Assembly (NCBI GenBank): GCA_039028695.1
Contig: JBCCHN010000008.1
Location: 1 to 64,000, forward strand
Source of the DNA: JANQKX01 sp039028695
GTDB lineage: Bacteria > Pseudomonadota > Alphaproteobacteria > Kiloniellales > Kiloniellaceae
Direction: 5' to 3'
Length of the DNA stretch: 64,000 nucleotides
The notes beneath the pieces are model-generated. The model saw only the letters and a program-made list of their open reading frames with translations, was not told the DNA's origin and did not search any database. Each line of letters starts with the position of its first letter. The first letter of the stretch is position 1. This document shows positions 16,124 through 24,978 of the stretch, piece by piece. Both the position numbers and the translations under genes were made by a program.

Positions 16124-17590
16124 CTAATTTGACAGCCGTTTAATCGTCCCTGTGGTTGAGTGGCCGTCTTTCAGCTCCGCCAAGACGACCTTTCCGCCGT
16201 AGCTTTGCACAAGGTCCGCTCCAACAACCTGATCTAGTCGGTAATCTGCCCCCTTTACCAGAACATCAGGCTGAATCGCCTCAATGAGGGAAAAGGGCGT
16301 ATCCTCAGAGAAGACCGCGACACAATTGACCACCTCCAAGGAGCTAAGGACGTTCGCGCGGGCCGCTTCGCTTTGAATTGGTCGATCCGGCCCCTTCAGG
16401 CGCGTTACGGAAACATCGCTGTTCAAGCCCACGATCAACCGATCGCATGCCTTTCGGGCTTGCGTGAGGAGGGAGATATGACCAGGGTGCAGAAGATCGA
16501 AACAGCCATTGGTAAATCCGACCTTCAGCCCGCGCGCACGCCAAATCGCCACCCGTTCCAAGAGGGTGTCCAAGTCTTGAAGCTTTTCCTCACTAGCCAA
16601 AAGATCGTGGCTGTGAAGAGCCTGTAATAACTCTTTGGGGTGGACGACAGCCGTCCCGACTTTGCCCACGACAATACCAGCAGCCGTGTTCGCCAAGCGC
16701 GCAGCATCATGCCAAGGCGAACCTGCCGCGACCGCCGTTGCAAAAGTCGCTACCACAGTGTCCCCGGCACCTGAAACGTCAAAAACCTCCTGCGCTGAGG
16801 CTCGCAAGTGGACACATGACTTTTCGCTTCCTTCTTCTTTTGGGGACAGTAAGGTCATTCCCTTTTCGCTTCGTGTCGCCAAAATTCCATTAATGCCGTT
16901 TTGTTGAGATAGTTGACGACAGGCTTCTTCTACTTCCCAATCTTCACCGCAGGAAAACTTGGTAGTCTGACGCAATTCCGCCAGATTAGGTGTCACCAAA
17001 CTGGCGCCACGATAGCGACCGAAGTCCTCTCCTTTCGGATCCACAAAGACGCCGCAATTTTTCTGCTTGGCCAAAGCAATGAGCGAAGAGACCAAGGGGC
17101 CGCCTAACACCCCTTTTCCGTAATCGGATAATACAAGGATCGAAGCCTCGTCCAGCTGATCGGCTGCGGCCGCCAAGATCTTTTCCCCGGTTTCCGGCTG
17201 GATTGGCCGCGGATCCTCCCTGTCGCAGCGAAGCAGCTGTTGGCCTTGTGCGACAAACCGATCTTTTTGCGTCGTCAAACGGCCTTTTTCAATAATTATG
17301 GTGGATTCTTCGCCGGTCAAACTCAACAAGTTTTGCCCGGCGTTATCATCGCCGATGACAGTGATCAGGCTTGCCTTTGCTCCCAGGGCCAGGGCATTGC
17401 GAAGGACATTTCCAGCCCCGCCCAGCATCGGGACATCCCGATCGGCCCGCAGAACGGGGATCGGCCCTTCCGGCGAGATGCGTGAGACCGCGCCATAGAT
17501 GAAGCGGTCCAACATAAGGTCACCGACAATCAGCAGGCGGCTACGACTCCACCCTTCTATTAGAGCGCTGAAATCGGCTTTTTCCGTCAC
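16124..17590 (-). CDS. hldE: Bifunctional heptose-7-phosphate kinase / heptose-1-phosphate adenylyltransferase HldE
   Basis: HldE carries out two steps in making ADP-heptose for the lipopolysaccharide core. The N-terminal part (about residues 1-325) is a PfkB-type sugar kinase with GGAGNVLRNA and the anion-hole motif DVSGAGDTVVA. The C-terminal part (about 350-488) is a nucleotidyltransferase with FTNGCFDLLHPGHISLL (HxGH) and LNSDVSVTRLKG. At 488 aa it has the usual fused length. The GTG start overlaps the gmhA stop by 4 nt, so the two ADP-heptose enzymes are coupled. Confidence 0.94.
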   Translation of the reverse strand: MTEKADFSALIEGWSRSRLLIVGDLMLDRFIYGAVSRISPEGPIPVLRADRDVPMLGGAGNVLRNALALGAKASLITVIGDDNAGQNLLSLTGEESTIIIEKGRLTTQKDRFVAQGQQLLRCDREDPRPIQPETGEKILAAAADQLDEASILVLSDYGKGVLGGPLVSSLIALAKQKNCGVFVDPKGEDFGRYRGASLVTPNLAELRQTTKFSCGEDWEVEEACRQLSQQNGINGILATRSEKGMTLLSPKEEGSEKSCVHLRASAQEVFDVSGAGDTVVATFATAVAAGSPWHDAARLANTAAGIVVGKVGTAVVHPKELLQALHSHDLLASEEKLQDLDTLLERVAIWRARGLKVGFTNGCFDLLHPGHISLLTQARKACDRLIVGLNSDVSVTRLKGPDRPIQSEAARANVLSSLEVVNCVAVFSEDTPFSLIEAIQPDVLVKGADYRLDQVVGADLVQSYGGKVVLAELKDGHSTTGTIKRLSN

Positions 17591-18171
17591 GATACGAGCC
17601 CCAGTTGACGTTCAATGGCACCACATAACATTTGTCCTATCAAAATGTGCATTTCTTGAATACGAGCCGTGGTTTCCGACGGTACCAGCACCAAAGGTGA
17701 AGCCAAATCGACTAGGTCCCCTCCCTTTCCGCCTGAGAATGCCGCCGGGATAAGGCCTCTTTGCTTAGCAGCCTCCAGCGCCCGGATGACGTTTGCGCTC
17801 CGTCCCGAAGTGCTGATGCCGATAGCCACGTCTCCGGGTTGCCCAAGGGCCTCAATCTGACGGGCGAAAATCTCGGCAAAGCCCATATCATTGCCAATGG
17901 CCGTAAGCGTTGAGGTATCGGTCGTCAAGGCGATGGCAGGTATGGCGGAGCGGTTTTGCGCGAAGCGGACGGTTAACTCCGTCGCCAGGTGCTGAGCATC
18001 AGCGGCGGAGCCACCATTCCCGAAAAACAGCAGTTTCCCGCCTGATGACAAAGACTGACAGCTACAGTCTACCAAAGCCAAAAAGGCCTCTTTGGTGGCA
18101 GCCATCGTCAGGGCCGCAACCTGATGATGCTCTTCAAATTGGTTATCAAAGTATGAAGCCGCGTCGAACAG
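17587..18171 (-). CDS. gmhA: Phosphoheptose isomerase GmhA (probable CTG start)
   Basis: GmhA converts sedoheptulose-7-phosphate to heptose-7-phosphate, the first step of ADP-heptose synthesis. The SIS domain is clear: LLFFGNGGSAADAQHLATEL, AIGISTSGRSANV and the late QEMHILIGQ helix. The first ATG (18105) gives only 172 aa and lacks the N-terminal helix of the family. The same frame continues upstream through family-like residues (SYFDNQFEEHH) to a TAA at 18186, with no ATG, GTG or TTG between. A CTG at 18171 has AAGGA 9 nt before it and gives 194 aa, the usual size. I therefore favour CTG initiation. Confidence 0.85.
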   Translation of the reverse strand: MFDAASYFDNQFEEHHQVAALTMAATKEAFLALVDCSCQSLSSGGKLLFFGNGGSAADAQHLATELTVRFAQNRSAIPAIALTTDTSTLTAIGNDMGFAEIFARQIEALGQPGDVAIGISTSGRSANVIRALEAAKQRGLIPAAFSGGKGGDLVDLASPLVLVPSETTARIQEMHILIGQMLCGAIERQLGLVS

Positions 18172-18189
18172 GGCTTTTCGTCCTTAAAC

Positions 18190-19698
18190 TTGGGATCGGC
18201 TGAAGCTGTCAAATCGGGTAGTCGATCTCCAAGGCTAAATCAAGGTTTTCCTTGGGGTTTGATCGCGATCGAACGGCTCGACTTTAAGGATATGGCAAGT
18301 ATAGCAGGGCTAATATCGGATGGTCCTGATGGCTGTTTAATTCCAAATTGGGGCACTTTCTGGGATTTGGGAATTAGATCGATCACCGCACCGCAAAGAC
18401 ACTCCGCTGCCGGCCAGCCGTCGGATCAGGGTTTTTCCAACTTAGTCGACCGTCTGGGGCGCGCCAAGGCACCTTCCGGCAGTCTGCTGCTAGTGCACTT
18501 GTCGCGCCTCCAACCCTATAGCCGGAAAGAAAAACATCTGCGAACCGCCATCAGCATCGTTACGCCCCTCGTATTGCGATACGATGGTGTCTGCTTTCAA
18601 CTCCACAACGACGACTTGGCGGTCGTGTTACAAACCGCGCAAAACGATTTAACCACGGGAATTGTCGGCAAGCTGTGCAAGCTCTTTGGCCAGGACCCAC
18701 TTCTGGTCTCCGGGTCGGATCCTGAAAAACTAAGCTCCTGGTACGATTTAAGCGAAAACCTATCCAAAGTTGCGCAGCTGGCGGCCTTTTATAGAGATGG
18801 CGCGCAAGAACTGTTGAGCGGCGAAGGGGATATACTTCCGAACAGCAAGGGTTCTTCAGGATCGATCGCGCTCGATCCGTCCCACTTGGCCGTCATTCAA
18901 AATGCGATCTTGCAGGCCGACCTGTCGACGATGATCAGCAGACAACCAATCTGTGCTATTGTTGGCAGCGCCGACCCCCAGCCAATTTTTGATGAAATCC
19001 ACATTTCCATCCAAAGCTTGGCAGGAACCCTCCTGCCCAATTGCGACCTTTCGGCTAACCCCTGGCTCTTTCAAGAACTGACCCGTCATCTGGATTCGCG
19101 CATGATCGCGATCCTAATGCGAAACGACGATGCCACCCTGACCAATTCCTTTTGCATCAACTTGAATGTCGCCACGATTACATCGCCGGAATTTTTGAAC
19201 TTGGACGCCAATCTAAACGACAAGCGCCGCCACAGCATCGTTATCGATTTACAGCTCATCGATGTTTTTTCCGATTTCGACGGCTATCTGTTCGCCCGGG
19301 ATTTTCTTCATGAACGGGGATACCGCATTTGTTTAGATGGACTGACCCATCATGCCCTGGCTTCCATTGTACCGCCAACCGATCTGGGATTTGATCTGGC
19401 CAAAATTATCTGGACGCCGGAACTCGGCGATATTTTGGCTAGTCCCAGCGCCAAGCGTTTTTATAACGCGTTGAAAGCCATCAAACGGGAGCGTCTTATT
19501 TTAAGCAGGTGCGACTCTGCCAACGCCGTAGAAATCGGGCAGGCATTGGGCATTACCATGTACCAGGGGTTTTACGTAGATGCCCTACGCGCCGGCACCA
19601 TTCGCTCGAACGAAAAAGTTAAGCAACTTAGCGATGCGCTATCCCGCCAGAGGGCTTCGACCCGCAGCATGAAACAAGAGCAAAGCGCTAAGGCTTAA
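18190..19698 (+). CDS. Degenerate GGDEF/EAL-like protein (predicted inactive)
   Basis: The 502-aa protein aligns by eye with EAL proteins but has lost the catalytic residues. CINLNVATI (about 322) replaces SVNLS, VIDLQLID (351) replaces ELTE, CLDGLTHHAL (381) replaces DDFGTG, and AKIIW (404) replaces the lysine motif. The final LGITMYQGFYV matches the usual LGxxxxQGF end. Residues about 97-170 resemble a worn GGDEF domain. It may bind c-di-GMP or a partner protein without hydrolysis. The start is uncertain: TTG 18190 is the longest, ATG 18292 leaves a more plausible promoter gap. Its TAA overlaps the regA stop. Confidence 0.68.
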   Translation: MGSAEAVKSGSRSPRLNQGFPWGLIAIERLDFKDMASIAGLISDGPDGCLIPNWGTFWDLGIRSITAPQRHSAAGQPSDQGFSNLVDRLGRAKAPSGSLLLVHLSRLQPYSRKEKHLRTAISIVTPLVLRYDGVCFQLHNDDLAVVLQTAQNDLTTGIVGKLCKLFGQDPLLVSGSDPEKLSSWYDLSENLSKVAQLAAFYRDGAQELLSGEGDILPNSKGSSGSIALDPSHLAVIQNAILQADLSTMISRQPICAIVGSADPQPIFDEIHISIQSLAGTLLPNCDLSANPWLFQELTRHLDSRMIAILMRNDDATLTNSFCINLNVATITSPEFLNLDANLNDKRRHSIVIDLQLIDVFSDFDGYLFARDFLHERGYRICLDGLTHHALASIVPPTDLGFDLAKIIWTPELGDILASPSAKRFYNALKAIKRERLILSRCDSANAVEIGQALGITMYQGFYVDALRAGTIRSNEKVKQLSDALSRQRASTRSMKQEQSAKA

Positions 19699-20252
19699 TC
19701 CTTGGGCGCATACTTGGCCAGGATCCGCTGCAATGTCCGCCGATGCATGCGCAGGCGCCGCGCGGTTTCAGAGACATTGCGACCACATTGCTGGTAAACG
19801 CGCTGAATATGCTCCCAGCGCACCCGATCTGCCGACATGGGGTTCTCGGGTGGGGGCGGAAGGGCATCCTTTTTTTCCAGCAAAGCCGCCTCAACCTGAT
19901 CAGCATCGGCCGGTTTGGGTAGATAGTCGATGGCACCCTTTTTGACAGCCGCTACCGCGGTCGCGATGTTCCCATAACCCGTCAGCACCACAATTCGTGC
20001 CCGGGCGTTTGCCTCCTTGACCGCATGGACCACATCCAAGCCCGACCGGTCTGCGACACGCAGGTCGATCACGGCATAATTCGGCCGCTCCGCTTCTGCG
20101 CGGCGCAATCCATCCGGCACGCTATAGGCCGTGCTAACGGCAAAGCCCCGCCGTTCCATGGCTAATGCCAGCCGATCGCAAAATCGCTGATCGTCATCCA
20201 CCACCAACAATTGTTTTTGAGGCTCTGCTTCGACTGTCAGGGTTTCATCCAT
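19695..20252 (-). CDS. regA: Redox response regulator RegA/ActR/PrrA
   Basis: The 185-aa protein has an N-terminal receiver (VVDDD, phospho-acceptor Asp63, TGYGNIATAV, Lys in DYLPKPAD), a proline linker, and a Fis-type helix-turn-helix with the near-invariant family end WEHIQRVYQQCGRNVSETARRL...RRTLQRIL. RegA homologs control respiration, carbon and nitrogen fixation and photosynthesis genes in response to redox state. The start overlaps the regB stop by 8 nt, so sensor and regulator are made together. Confidence 0.95.
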   Translation of the reverse strand: MDETLTVEAEPQKQLLVVDDDQRFCDRLALAMERRGFAVSTAYSVPDGLRRAEAERPNYAVIDLRVADRSGLDVVHAVKEANARARIVVLTGYGNIATAVAAVKKGAIDYLPKPADADQVEAALLEKKDALPPPPENPMSADRVRWEHIQRVYQQCGRNVSETARRLRMHRRTLQRILAKYAPKD

Positions 20253-21594
20253 TTTGTGATTGGCCTTTTTCTGCCTTGTTCTCCTGTACCCAGGTTATAC
20301 GCGCCTGGGCCCCTCCCGACGGGCTGTTCATGAAGCTTACTTGGGCGCCATGATGGCTAAGTAAAGACCGGGCGATGAAAATTCCGAGTCCCATATGATC
20401 GCCGTTTTTTCGGCAATCCCGTTCTCCGGTGGAGAAAAACGGCTCTCCGAGTCGGCTCATCCGAGTAACATCAAATCCGGGGCCGTCGTCATGAATTGTG
20501 ATCGAAACCTGCTCCTTTTCCCATTCCAAGCGGGCCAAGACCCGAGACCTGGCAAACTGAAAGGCATTCTGCAGCAGCGTCCCCAGGCCATGGATGATTT
20601 CCGGGTGGCGCTCAAATTGGGGCTCTGGATCAACTTCAGAGACAATCTCGGGCACGCCTTGGCCAGAGGTCGGGCCCGTAATGCGAAACTCTATGGACTC
20701 AATCAGATAGGGTTCCGCCGCCAACTCCACCAGCGAGGTTAGGCTTAATCGACGAAAGGCCGACCCGTCATCTTCGGCAGGTTTGCGCTCTAGACCACTC
20801 AATATCTCGCGGCAACGGGCCAATTCCTCCACCATCAGATCCATGTCCTCGCGCCAGGGATGATCCGCCGGCAAATCCCGTTGCAGTTCCCGGGCAACCA
20901 AAGTCACGGTTCCCAAGGGAGTCCCAAGCTGATGCGCTGCAGCGGCCGCAACGCCGCCCAGGGCTGCCATCCGCTGCTCACGGGCTAGGGCTTGTTGCGT
21001 TACTGATAGAGCATCGCCCAATCGGCCCTTTTCTTGAGACACAAAGGCGACAAAAAAAGCGGTAAAAAGAATAGCCACCACCAAGGCAACCCAAACCGCG
21101 GCCAGATAGAGGGGAGGAAAAGCCATCCCCCCCGGCAACCAGGGCAACGGCAGGCAATAAACGCCCAGAACCGACACAACCGCGATTTCCAATCCAACAA
21201 TTGCTAAGGTGCTTTTCAGGGTCAGACTCCACGCGGAAATCGCCAAGGGCGCCAGGAGCAAAATCACAAAGGGATTCTGCAGGCCGCCGGTTAAGCCCAA
21301 CAAGGCCCCCAGCTGGCATATATCAAAAGCCAGAGCCCAAACTGCACCTTTTTCGCTAAGCCAAGCAGAACTCGGCCGGCTCATGGATAAGGCCACGTTC
21401 ACCGCACCGGCCAATATCACAACCATCATGGCCGGAATAAAAGCCATGTCGAAACCGAGCCCAAGGTGGACAAAGACGAGCGCTGCGCCTTGTCCTAGGA
21501 CGGCAGCCCAGCGCATCATCACGAGAGTTCTAAATCGCAGACGTTGCGTGCTAGACCTCTCAGCCATAATCGGTTTTTTGACGATTGATTTCAA
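20245..21594 (-). CDS. regB: Redox sensor histidine kinase RegB/ActS/PrrB
   Basis: The 449-aa kinase has about six N-terminal membrane helices and the quinone-binding heptapeptide GGLQNPF (103-109). Its H-box AAAAHQLGTPLG has phosphorylated His221, and the redox-active cysteine Cys261 lies in LARCREI, exactly 40 residues later as in Rhodobacter RegB. The ATPase motif HDDGPGFD follows. TTG at 21594 has AGGAGG 10 nt upstream and is the likely start; an in-frame ATG at 21567 has none. All known signal inputs of RegB are therefore conserved. Confidence 0.94.
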   Translation of the reverse strand: MKSIVKKPIMAERSSTQRLRFRTLVMMRWAAVLGQGAALVFVHLGLGFDMAFIPAMMVVILAGAVNVALSMSRPSSAWLSEKGAVWALAFDICQLGALLGLTGGLQNPFVILLLAPLAISAWSLTLKSTLAIVGLEIAVVSVLGVYCLPLPWLPGGMAFPPLYLAAVWVALVVAILFTAFFVAFVSQEKGRLGDALSVTQQALAREQRMAALGGVAAAAAHQLGTPLGTVTLVARELQRDLPADHPWREDMDLMVEELARCREILSGLERKPAEDDGSAFRRLSLTSLVELAAEPYLIESIEFRITGPTSGQGVPEIVSEVDPEPQFERHPEIIHGLGTLLQNAFQFARSRVLARLEWEKEQVSITIHDDGPGFDVTRMSRLGEPFFSTGERDCRKNGDHMGLGIFIARSLLSHHGAQVSFMNSPSGGAQARITWVQENKAEKGQSQNG

Positions 21595-21635
21595 AATGAC
21601 CGCGCCTCCTGGGCGGGCTAATTAGTTTGCTAAGA

Positions 21636-22670
21636 TTATGGTGCAGGCCCGGAAACGCCCGCTTCGGCGAAAGTGGCCATACCGCCATGGCAAACACAGG
21701 CCGCACGCAAGGTTTGAATGGCCAAGACTGCTCCCGAAGCCTCGCCCAGGCGCATGTGGAAATCGAACAGTGCCTTTTTCCCGATAGCCGCAAGAAGCCG
21801 CAGATGACCCGGCTCAACGGAACAGTGCGACACAACGCAGTGATCCAGCAGGCCGGGATCGATTTTATGGAGGACTGCCGCCGCTGCGGTGCACGTAAAT
21901 CCATCCAGCAGAACCGGCGTGCGAGCCAGCCTGGCAGAGATCACAGCACCCACTATCGCCGCCAATTCCAAACCGCCCAAGCACCTCAGAGCCTCAAAGG
22001 GATCTTGCAAATTATCTTGATGGAGCACCACTGACTCGGCCACTATCTCTCGCTTACGCGCCAGCCCCGCATCGTCCACGCCGGTTCCCCGGCCGACCCA
22101 GTCTTCGGCCTCACCGCCAAACAGGGCAAGCGCCAGAGCGGCCCCGCTCGTGGTATTGCCGATGCCCATTTCGCCCAAAGCCAGCACGTCGATTCCGTCT
22201 TCAACGGCCATCATGCCGTAGGCCATGGCCCGAACGCAGTCCTCCTCGGTCATGGCGGGTTCCTGGCTAAAATCGCTTGTCGGCTGTTCCAAGGCCATTT
22301 CATAGACCCGCAAATCCGCGTCCACCAGCCCACAGAGTTGATTGACCGCCGCACCGCCTGCGATGAAATTATGGACCATCTGCTGGGTGACTTCGGGAGG
22401 GTAGGCGGAGACACCCTGCGCCGTCACCCCGTGGTTCCCGGCAAAGACGGCCGCATAGGGCCGCTCCACGGCGGGTGGATGCCGGCCTTGCCATTCCGCC
22501 AACCAAATGGCCAGCTCTTCAAGGCGACCGAGGGACCCCGGGGGCTTGGTGAGCTGACCCTGCCGGTCGCGCGCCGCCTCAGCCGCCTCAAGGTCGCCGC
22601 TCGGCAGAGACTGGATGAGCTCCCTAATCTCTGAAAATTGCCCAAGTTCTTGGAGATCCTCATGCGCCAT
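21636..22670 (-). CDS. cobT: Nicotinate-nucleotide–dimethylbenzimidazole phosphoribosyltransferase CobT
   Basis: CobT activates the lower ligand of vitamin B12 by making alpha-ribazole phosphate. The 344-aa protein shows TKPPGSLGRLEELA, FAGNHGV, the GEMGIGNTTSGAALA loop and the catalytic-glutamate motif MRLGEASGA. ATG 22670, preceded by AGGG, gives the canonical length; an upstream extension of 28 basic residues looks non-coding. It diverges from cobS, leaving a shared promoter space of 95 bp, too short for a cobalamin riboswitch. Confidence 0.94.
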   Translation of the reverse strand: MAHEDLQELGQFSEIRELIQSLPSGDLEAAEAARDRQGQLTKPPGSLGRLEELAIWLAEWQGRHPPAVERPYAAVFAGNHGVTAQGVSAYPPEVTQQMVHNFIAGGAAVNQLCGLVDADLRVYEMALEQPTSDFSQEPAMTEEDCVRAMAYGMMAVEDGIDVLALGEMGIGNTTSGAALALALFGGEAEDWVGRGTGVDDAGLARKREIVAESVVLHQDNLQDPFEALRCLGGLELAAIVGAVISARLARTPVLLDGFTCTAAAAVLHKIDPGLLDHCVVSHCSVEPGHLRLLAAIGKKALFDFHMRLGEASGAVLAIQTLRAACVCHGGMATFAEAGVSGPAP

Positions 22671-22765
22671 TGTTTCTGCCCTTTGCCGCTCCGCTTTGCG
22701 GTGGACAGGACGTCCCCGCCGCGGTTTTATAGCCGCGGCTTTCCCGCTGGGCAAAACACTTACAC

Positions 22766-23557
22766 ATGTCTTCTTTCCAATCTAGCGCTGCCATTTGGCT
22801 CAACGACTTACGCCTGGCAGCCAGTTTTTATACCCGACTGCCCCTGGCGCCGACCCAAAAGGACACATCGGCAGACGGGGACAATCAATCCCTCGCCCGA
22901 GCTCTCCGCCTTGGTGGGGTAATCGGCGCGGCCATCGGGTCTCTGGGCGGCGGCCTTTACGCCCTATTGTTCTGGGTTGGCGTCGCGCCGATCCTGGCCG
23001 CGTTGATCGTCCTGGGGGCCCTGATCGCCTTAACCGGCGCCCTTCACGAAGATGGACTGGCCGACCTGGCCGATGGCCTCGGTGGTGGTTGGACCAAGGA
23101 GCGCAAGTTGCAAATCATGCGCGACAGTAGAATTGGTGCCTTTGGAACCATCGCGTTGATCTTATCAGTGGGGCTTCGCTGTATTGCTATTGCCCAGATT
23201 GCCGCCCCAGCCCAAGTGCTGATCGCCCTGATATGCGCCAATGGCCTCTCGCGCGCCTGGCTGCCCAGTGTTATGGGAACACTACCCTTGGCAGCGGCGG
23301 ATGGATTGGCAGCAAGCGCGGACAAGCCCACGACCAGCCATATTGCGCAAGCCATCGGTATCGCCATCATTTTGGTATTGCTTTGCCTTCCCATTGATTG
23401 GGGATTATTTCTCTTGCTCGGTGCAGGATTGGGGGTTTGGCTCGTCGCCCTTCTTGCCAAGCGGCAGATCGGCGGCTATAGCGGCGACGTCCTGGGCGCG
23501 GCCCAGCAAACAGCTGAAATCGCCGTGCTGATCTTGCTGGCAACCTGGTGGGAGTGA
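22766..23557 (+). CDS. cobS: Adenosylcobinamide-GDP ribazoletransferase CobS
   Basis: This membrane enzyme joins adenosylcobinamide-GDP and alpha-ribazole at the last step of B12 assembly. The 263-aa sequence has the hallmark region GALHEDGLADLADGLGGG, then RDSRIGAFGTIAL, and six or seven hydrophobic segments. It starts the plus-strand cobS–phosphatase unit and is paired head to head with cobT. Confidence 0.94.
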   Translation: MSSFQSSAAIWLNDLRLAASFYTRLPLAPTQKDTSADGDNQSLARALRLGGVIGAAIGSLGGGLYALLFWVGVAPILAALIVLGALIALTGALHEDGLADLADGLGGGWTKERKLQIMRDSRIGAFGTIALILSVGLRCIAIAQIAAPAQVLIALICANGLSRAWLPSVMGTLPLAAADGLAASADKPTTSHIAQAIGIAIILVLLCLPIDWGLFLLLGAGLGVWLVALLAKRQIGGYSGDVLGAAQQTAEIAVLILLATWWE

Positions 23558-23560
23558 GAA

Positions 23561-24208
23561 ATGAGTGACGTGACCCGGTGGTGGTGGATTCGCCATGCAC
23601 CCGTGACCTGCCATGGTGGGCGCATTTACGGCACACGGGATTTGCCCTGCGATACTTCCGAGGCAGCGGTCTTCAAGGGCCTGGCGAAAAAGCTTCCATC
23701 AGACGCCCTTTGGGTTACCAGCCATTTGCAAAGAACCCATCAAACCGCCGATGCAATCCAAGAACAGATGGCACAAGACGCGCGCACTAAGCAGCGCCTG
23801 ATCGAATCGGACTTTGTTGAACAAGACTTCGGCGATTGGCAAGGCATGACGCATGCCGAGTTGGCAGAGCTGCGTGACGGGGCCTGGCACCGCTTTTGGC
23901 TAAGTCCCGCCCACGAGGCACCGCCGGGCGGTGAGAGCTTTGAACAAGTGGTTCAGCGGGTCAGCCAACGGGTTACCCAGCTAACCTCGGATCATCGCGG
24001 CCGTGACATCGTTTGCGTGGCCCATGGTGGCACAATCCGCGCTGCATTGGCCCAGGCCCTGGGCCTGACACCGGAGCGAGCCTTGGCCTTCGAGGTGGCC
24101 AACTGCTCCCTAACCCGCTTGGAACATATCCCCGGAAGCCTCGGCTCCCACGATCCGCACAGCGAGGACGCTTGGCGTATCTCAGTGGTGAACTTCCTGG
24201 CCGCATAA
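23561..24208 (+). CDS. cobC: Histidine phosphatase, CobC-like (alpha-ribazole phosphatase candidate)
   Basis: The 215-aa protein belongs to the phosphoglycerate-mutase-like phosphatases: catalytic WIRHAP near residue 10, SHLQRTHQTA, EQDFGDWQGM and the second catalytic histidine in VCVAHGGTIRAAL. The gene starts 3 nt after cobS, so it is probably the phosphatase that acts on alpha-ribazole phosphate or adenosylcobalamin phosphate in this pathway. Sequence alone cannot exclude another sugar-phosphate substrate. Confidence 0.8.
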   Translation: MSDVTRWWWIRHAPVTCHGGRIYGTRDLPCDTSEAAVFKGLAKKLPSDALWVTSHLQRTHQTADAIQEQMAQDARTKQRLIESDFVEQDFGDWQGMTHAELAELRDGAWHRFWLSPAHEAPPGGESFEQVVQRVSQRVTQLTSDHRGRDIVCVAHGGTIRAALAQALGLTPERALAFEVANCSLTRLEHIPGSLGSHDPHSEDAWRISVVNFLAA

Positions 24209-24293
24209 GCAAATCGCGCAAGGCAGCCGCCTTTCACCGTGACAATTTTGCACAGGCATAGCGCTGGCGAATTTCGCTCAATGGCCCCATATT

Positions 24294-24971
24294 ATGGCTT
24301 GTTTCCTTAAGCTGAACGAGAAGACCTTGCCGAAAAGCCTGATCGCCCGCCTTGTCGCCATCTGTACCGGACTCGCCCTCATCGCGCTGGGGGGGTATGC
24401 CTTTTGGCTTTATCTCAATCCTGGCTCGACTCCTGGCATCACGATATCGCAAGGAACGTCCAGCGGAACACCTTTGATCGGCGGCGACTATGAACTAATC
24501 GATCAAAATGGGGCGACACGACGACCGGACGATTTTTCCGGCACCTATCAATTGCTTTATTTTGGCTATACCTTCTGCCCGGACATATGTCCGACCTCTT
24601 TATTCAGCATGGCGGGCGCCATCGATCTGCTGGAAGAACAAAATCCGGCACTGGCCCAAAGCATCGTGCCGCTTTTCATCACCGTCGATCCGGAACGGGA
24701 CACGGTACAGGCCCTCAAAGACTATGCCCCTAATTTTCATGATCGTCTGATCGCCATGACCGGCTCGCCTGAGAAGGTGGCCGAGGCCGCCAAAGCCTAC
24801 CGAGTATTCTATGCCAAGGTCGAGTCGGAAGAATTCAATGACTACCTGATGGATCACAGCTCGCTGATTTTTCTCATGGGGCCGAATGGGGACTACGTCT
24901 CCCATTTCAATCATACCGCCACGCCCCAGCAAATCGCCGATGGTCTAGTGAAGTTCCTGGACGCTTCGTGA
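24294..24971 (+). CDS. SCO/SenC/PrrC-family copper chaperone
   Basis: The 225-aa protein has an N-terminal membrane anchor (about residues 19-41) and a periplasmic thioredoxin fold. It carries the SCO metal site: FCPDICP (two Cys) and the distal His in DHSSLIFLM. TVDPERDTVQ is also typical. SCO proteins deliver copper to, or reduce the CuA site of, cytochrome c oxidase. In Rhodobacter the homolog senC/prrC lies inside the regB-regA locus; here it is 2.7 kb from regB with the cob genes between. Confidence 0.92.
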   Translation: MACFLKLNEKTLPKSLIARLVAICTGLALIALGGYAFWLYLNPGSTPGITISQGTSSGTPLIGGDYELIDQNGATRRPDDFSGTYQLLYFGYTFCPDICPTSLFSMAGAIDLLEEQNPALAQSIVPLFITVDPERDTVQALKDYAPNFHDRLIAMTGSPEKVAEAAKAYRVFYAKVESEEFNDYLMDHSSLIFLMGPNGDYVSHFNHTATPQQIADGLVKFLDAS

Positions 24972-24978
24972 TCCAGGC

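Noticed and set aside
22671..22765. Cobalamin riboswitch between cobT and cobS
   Set aside because: The divergent gap is about 95 bp, too short for the roughly 200-nt element, and no B12-box-like sequence is evident.
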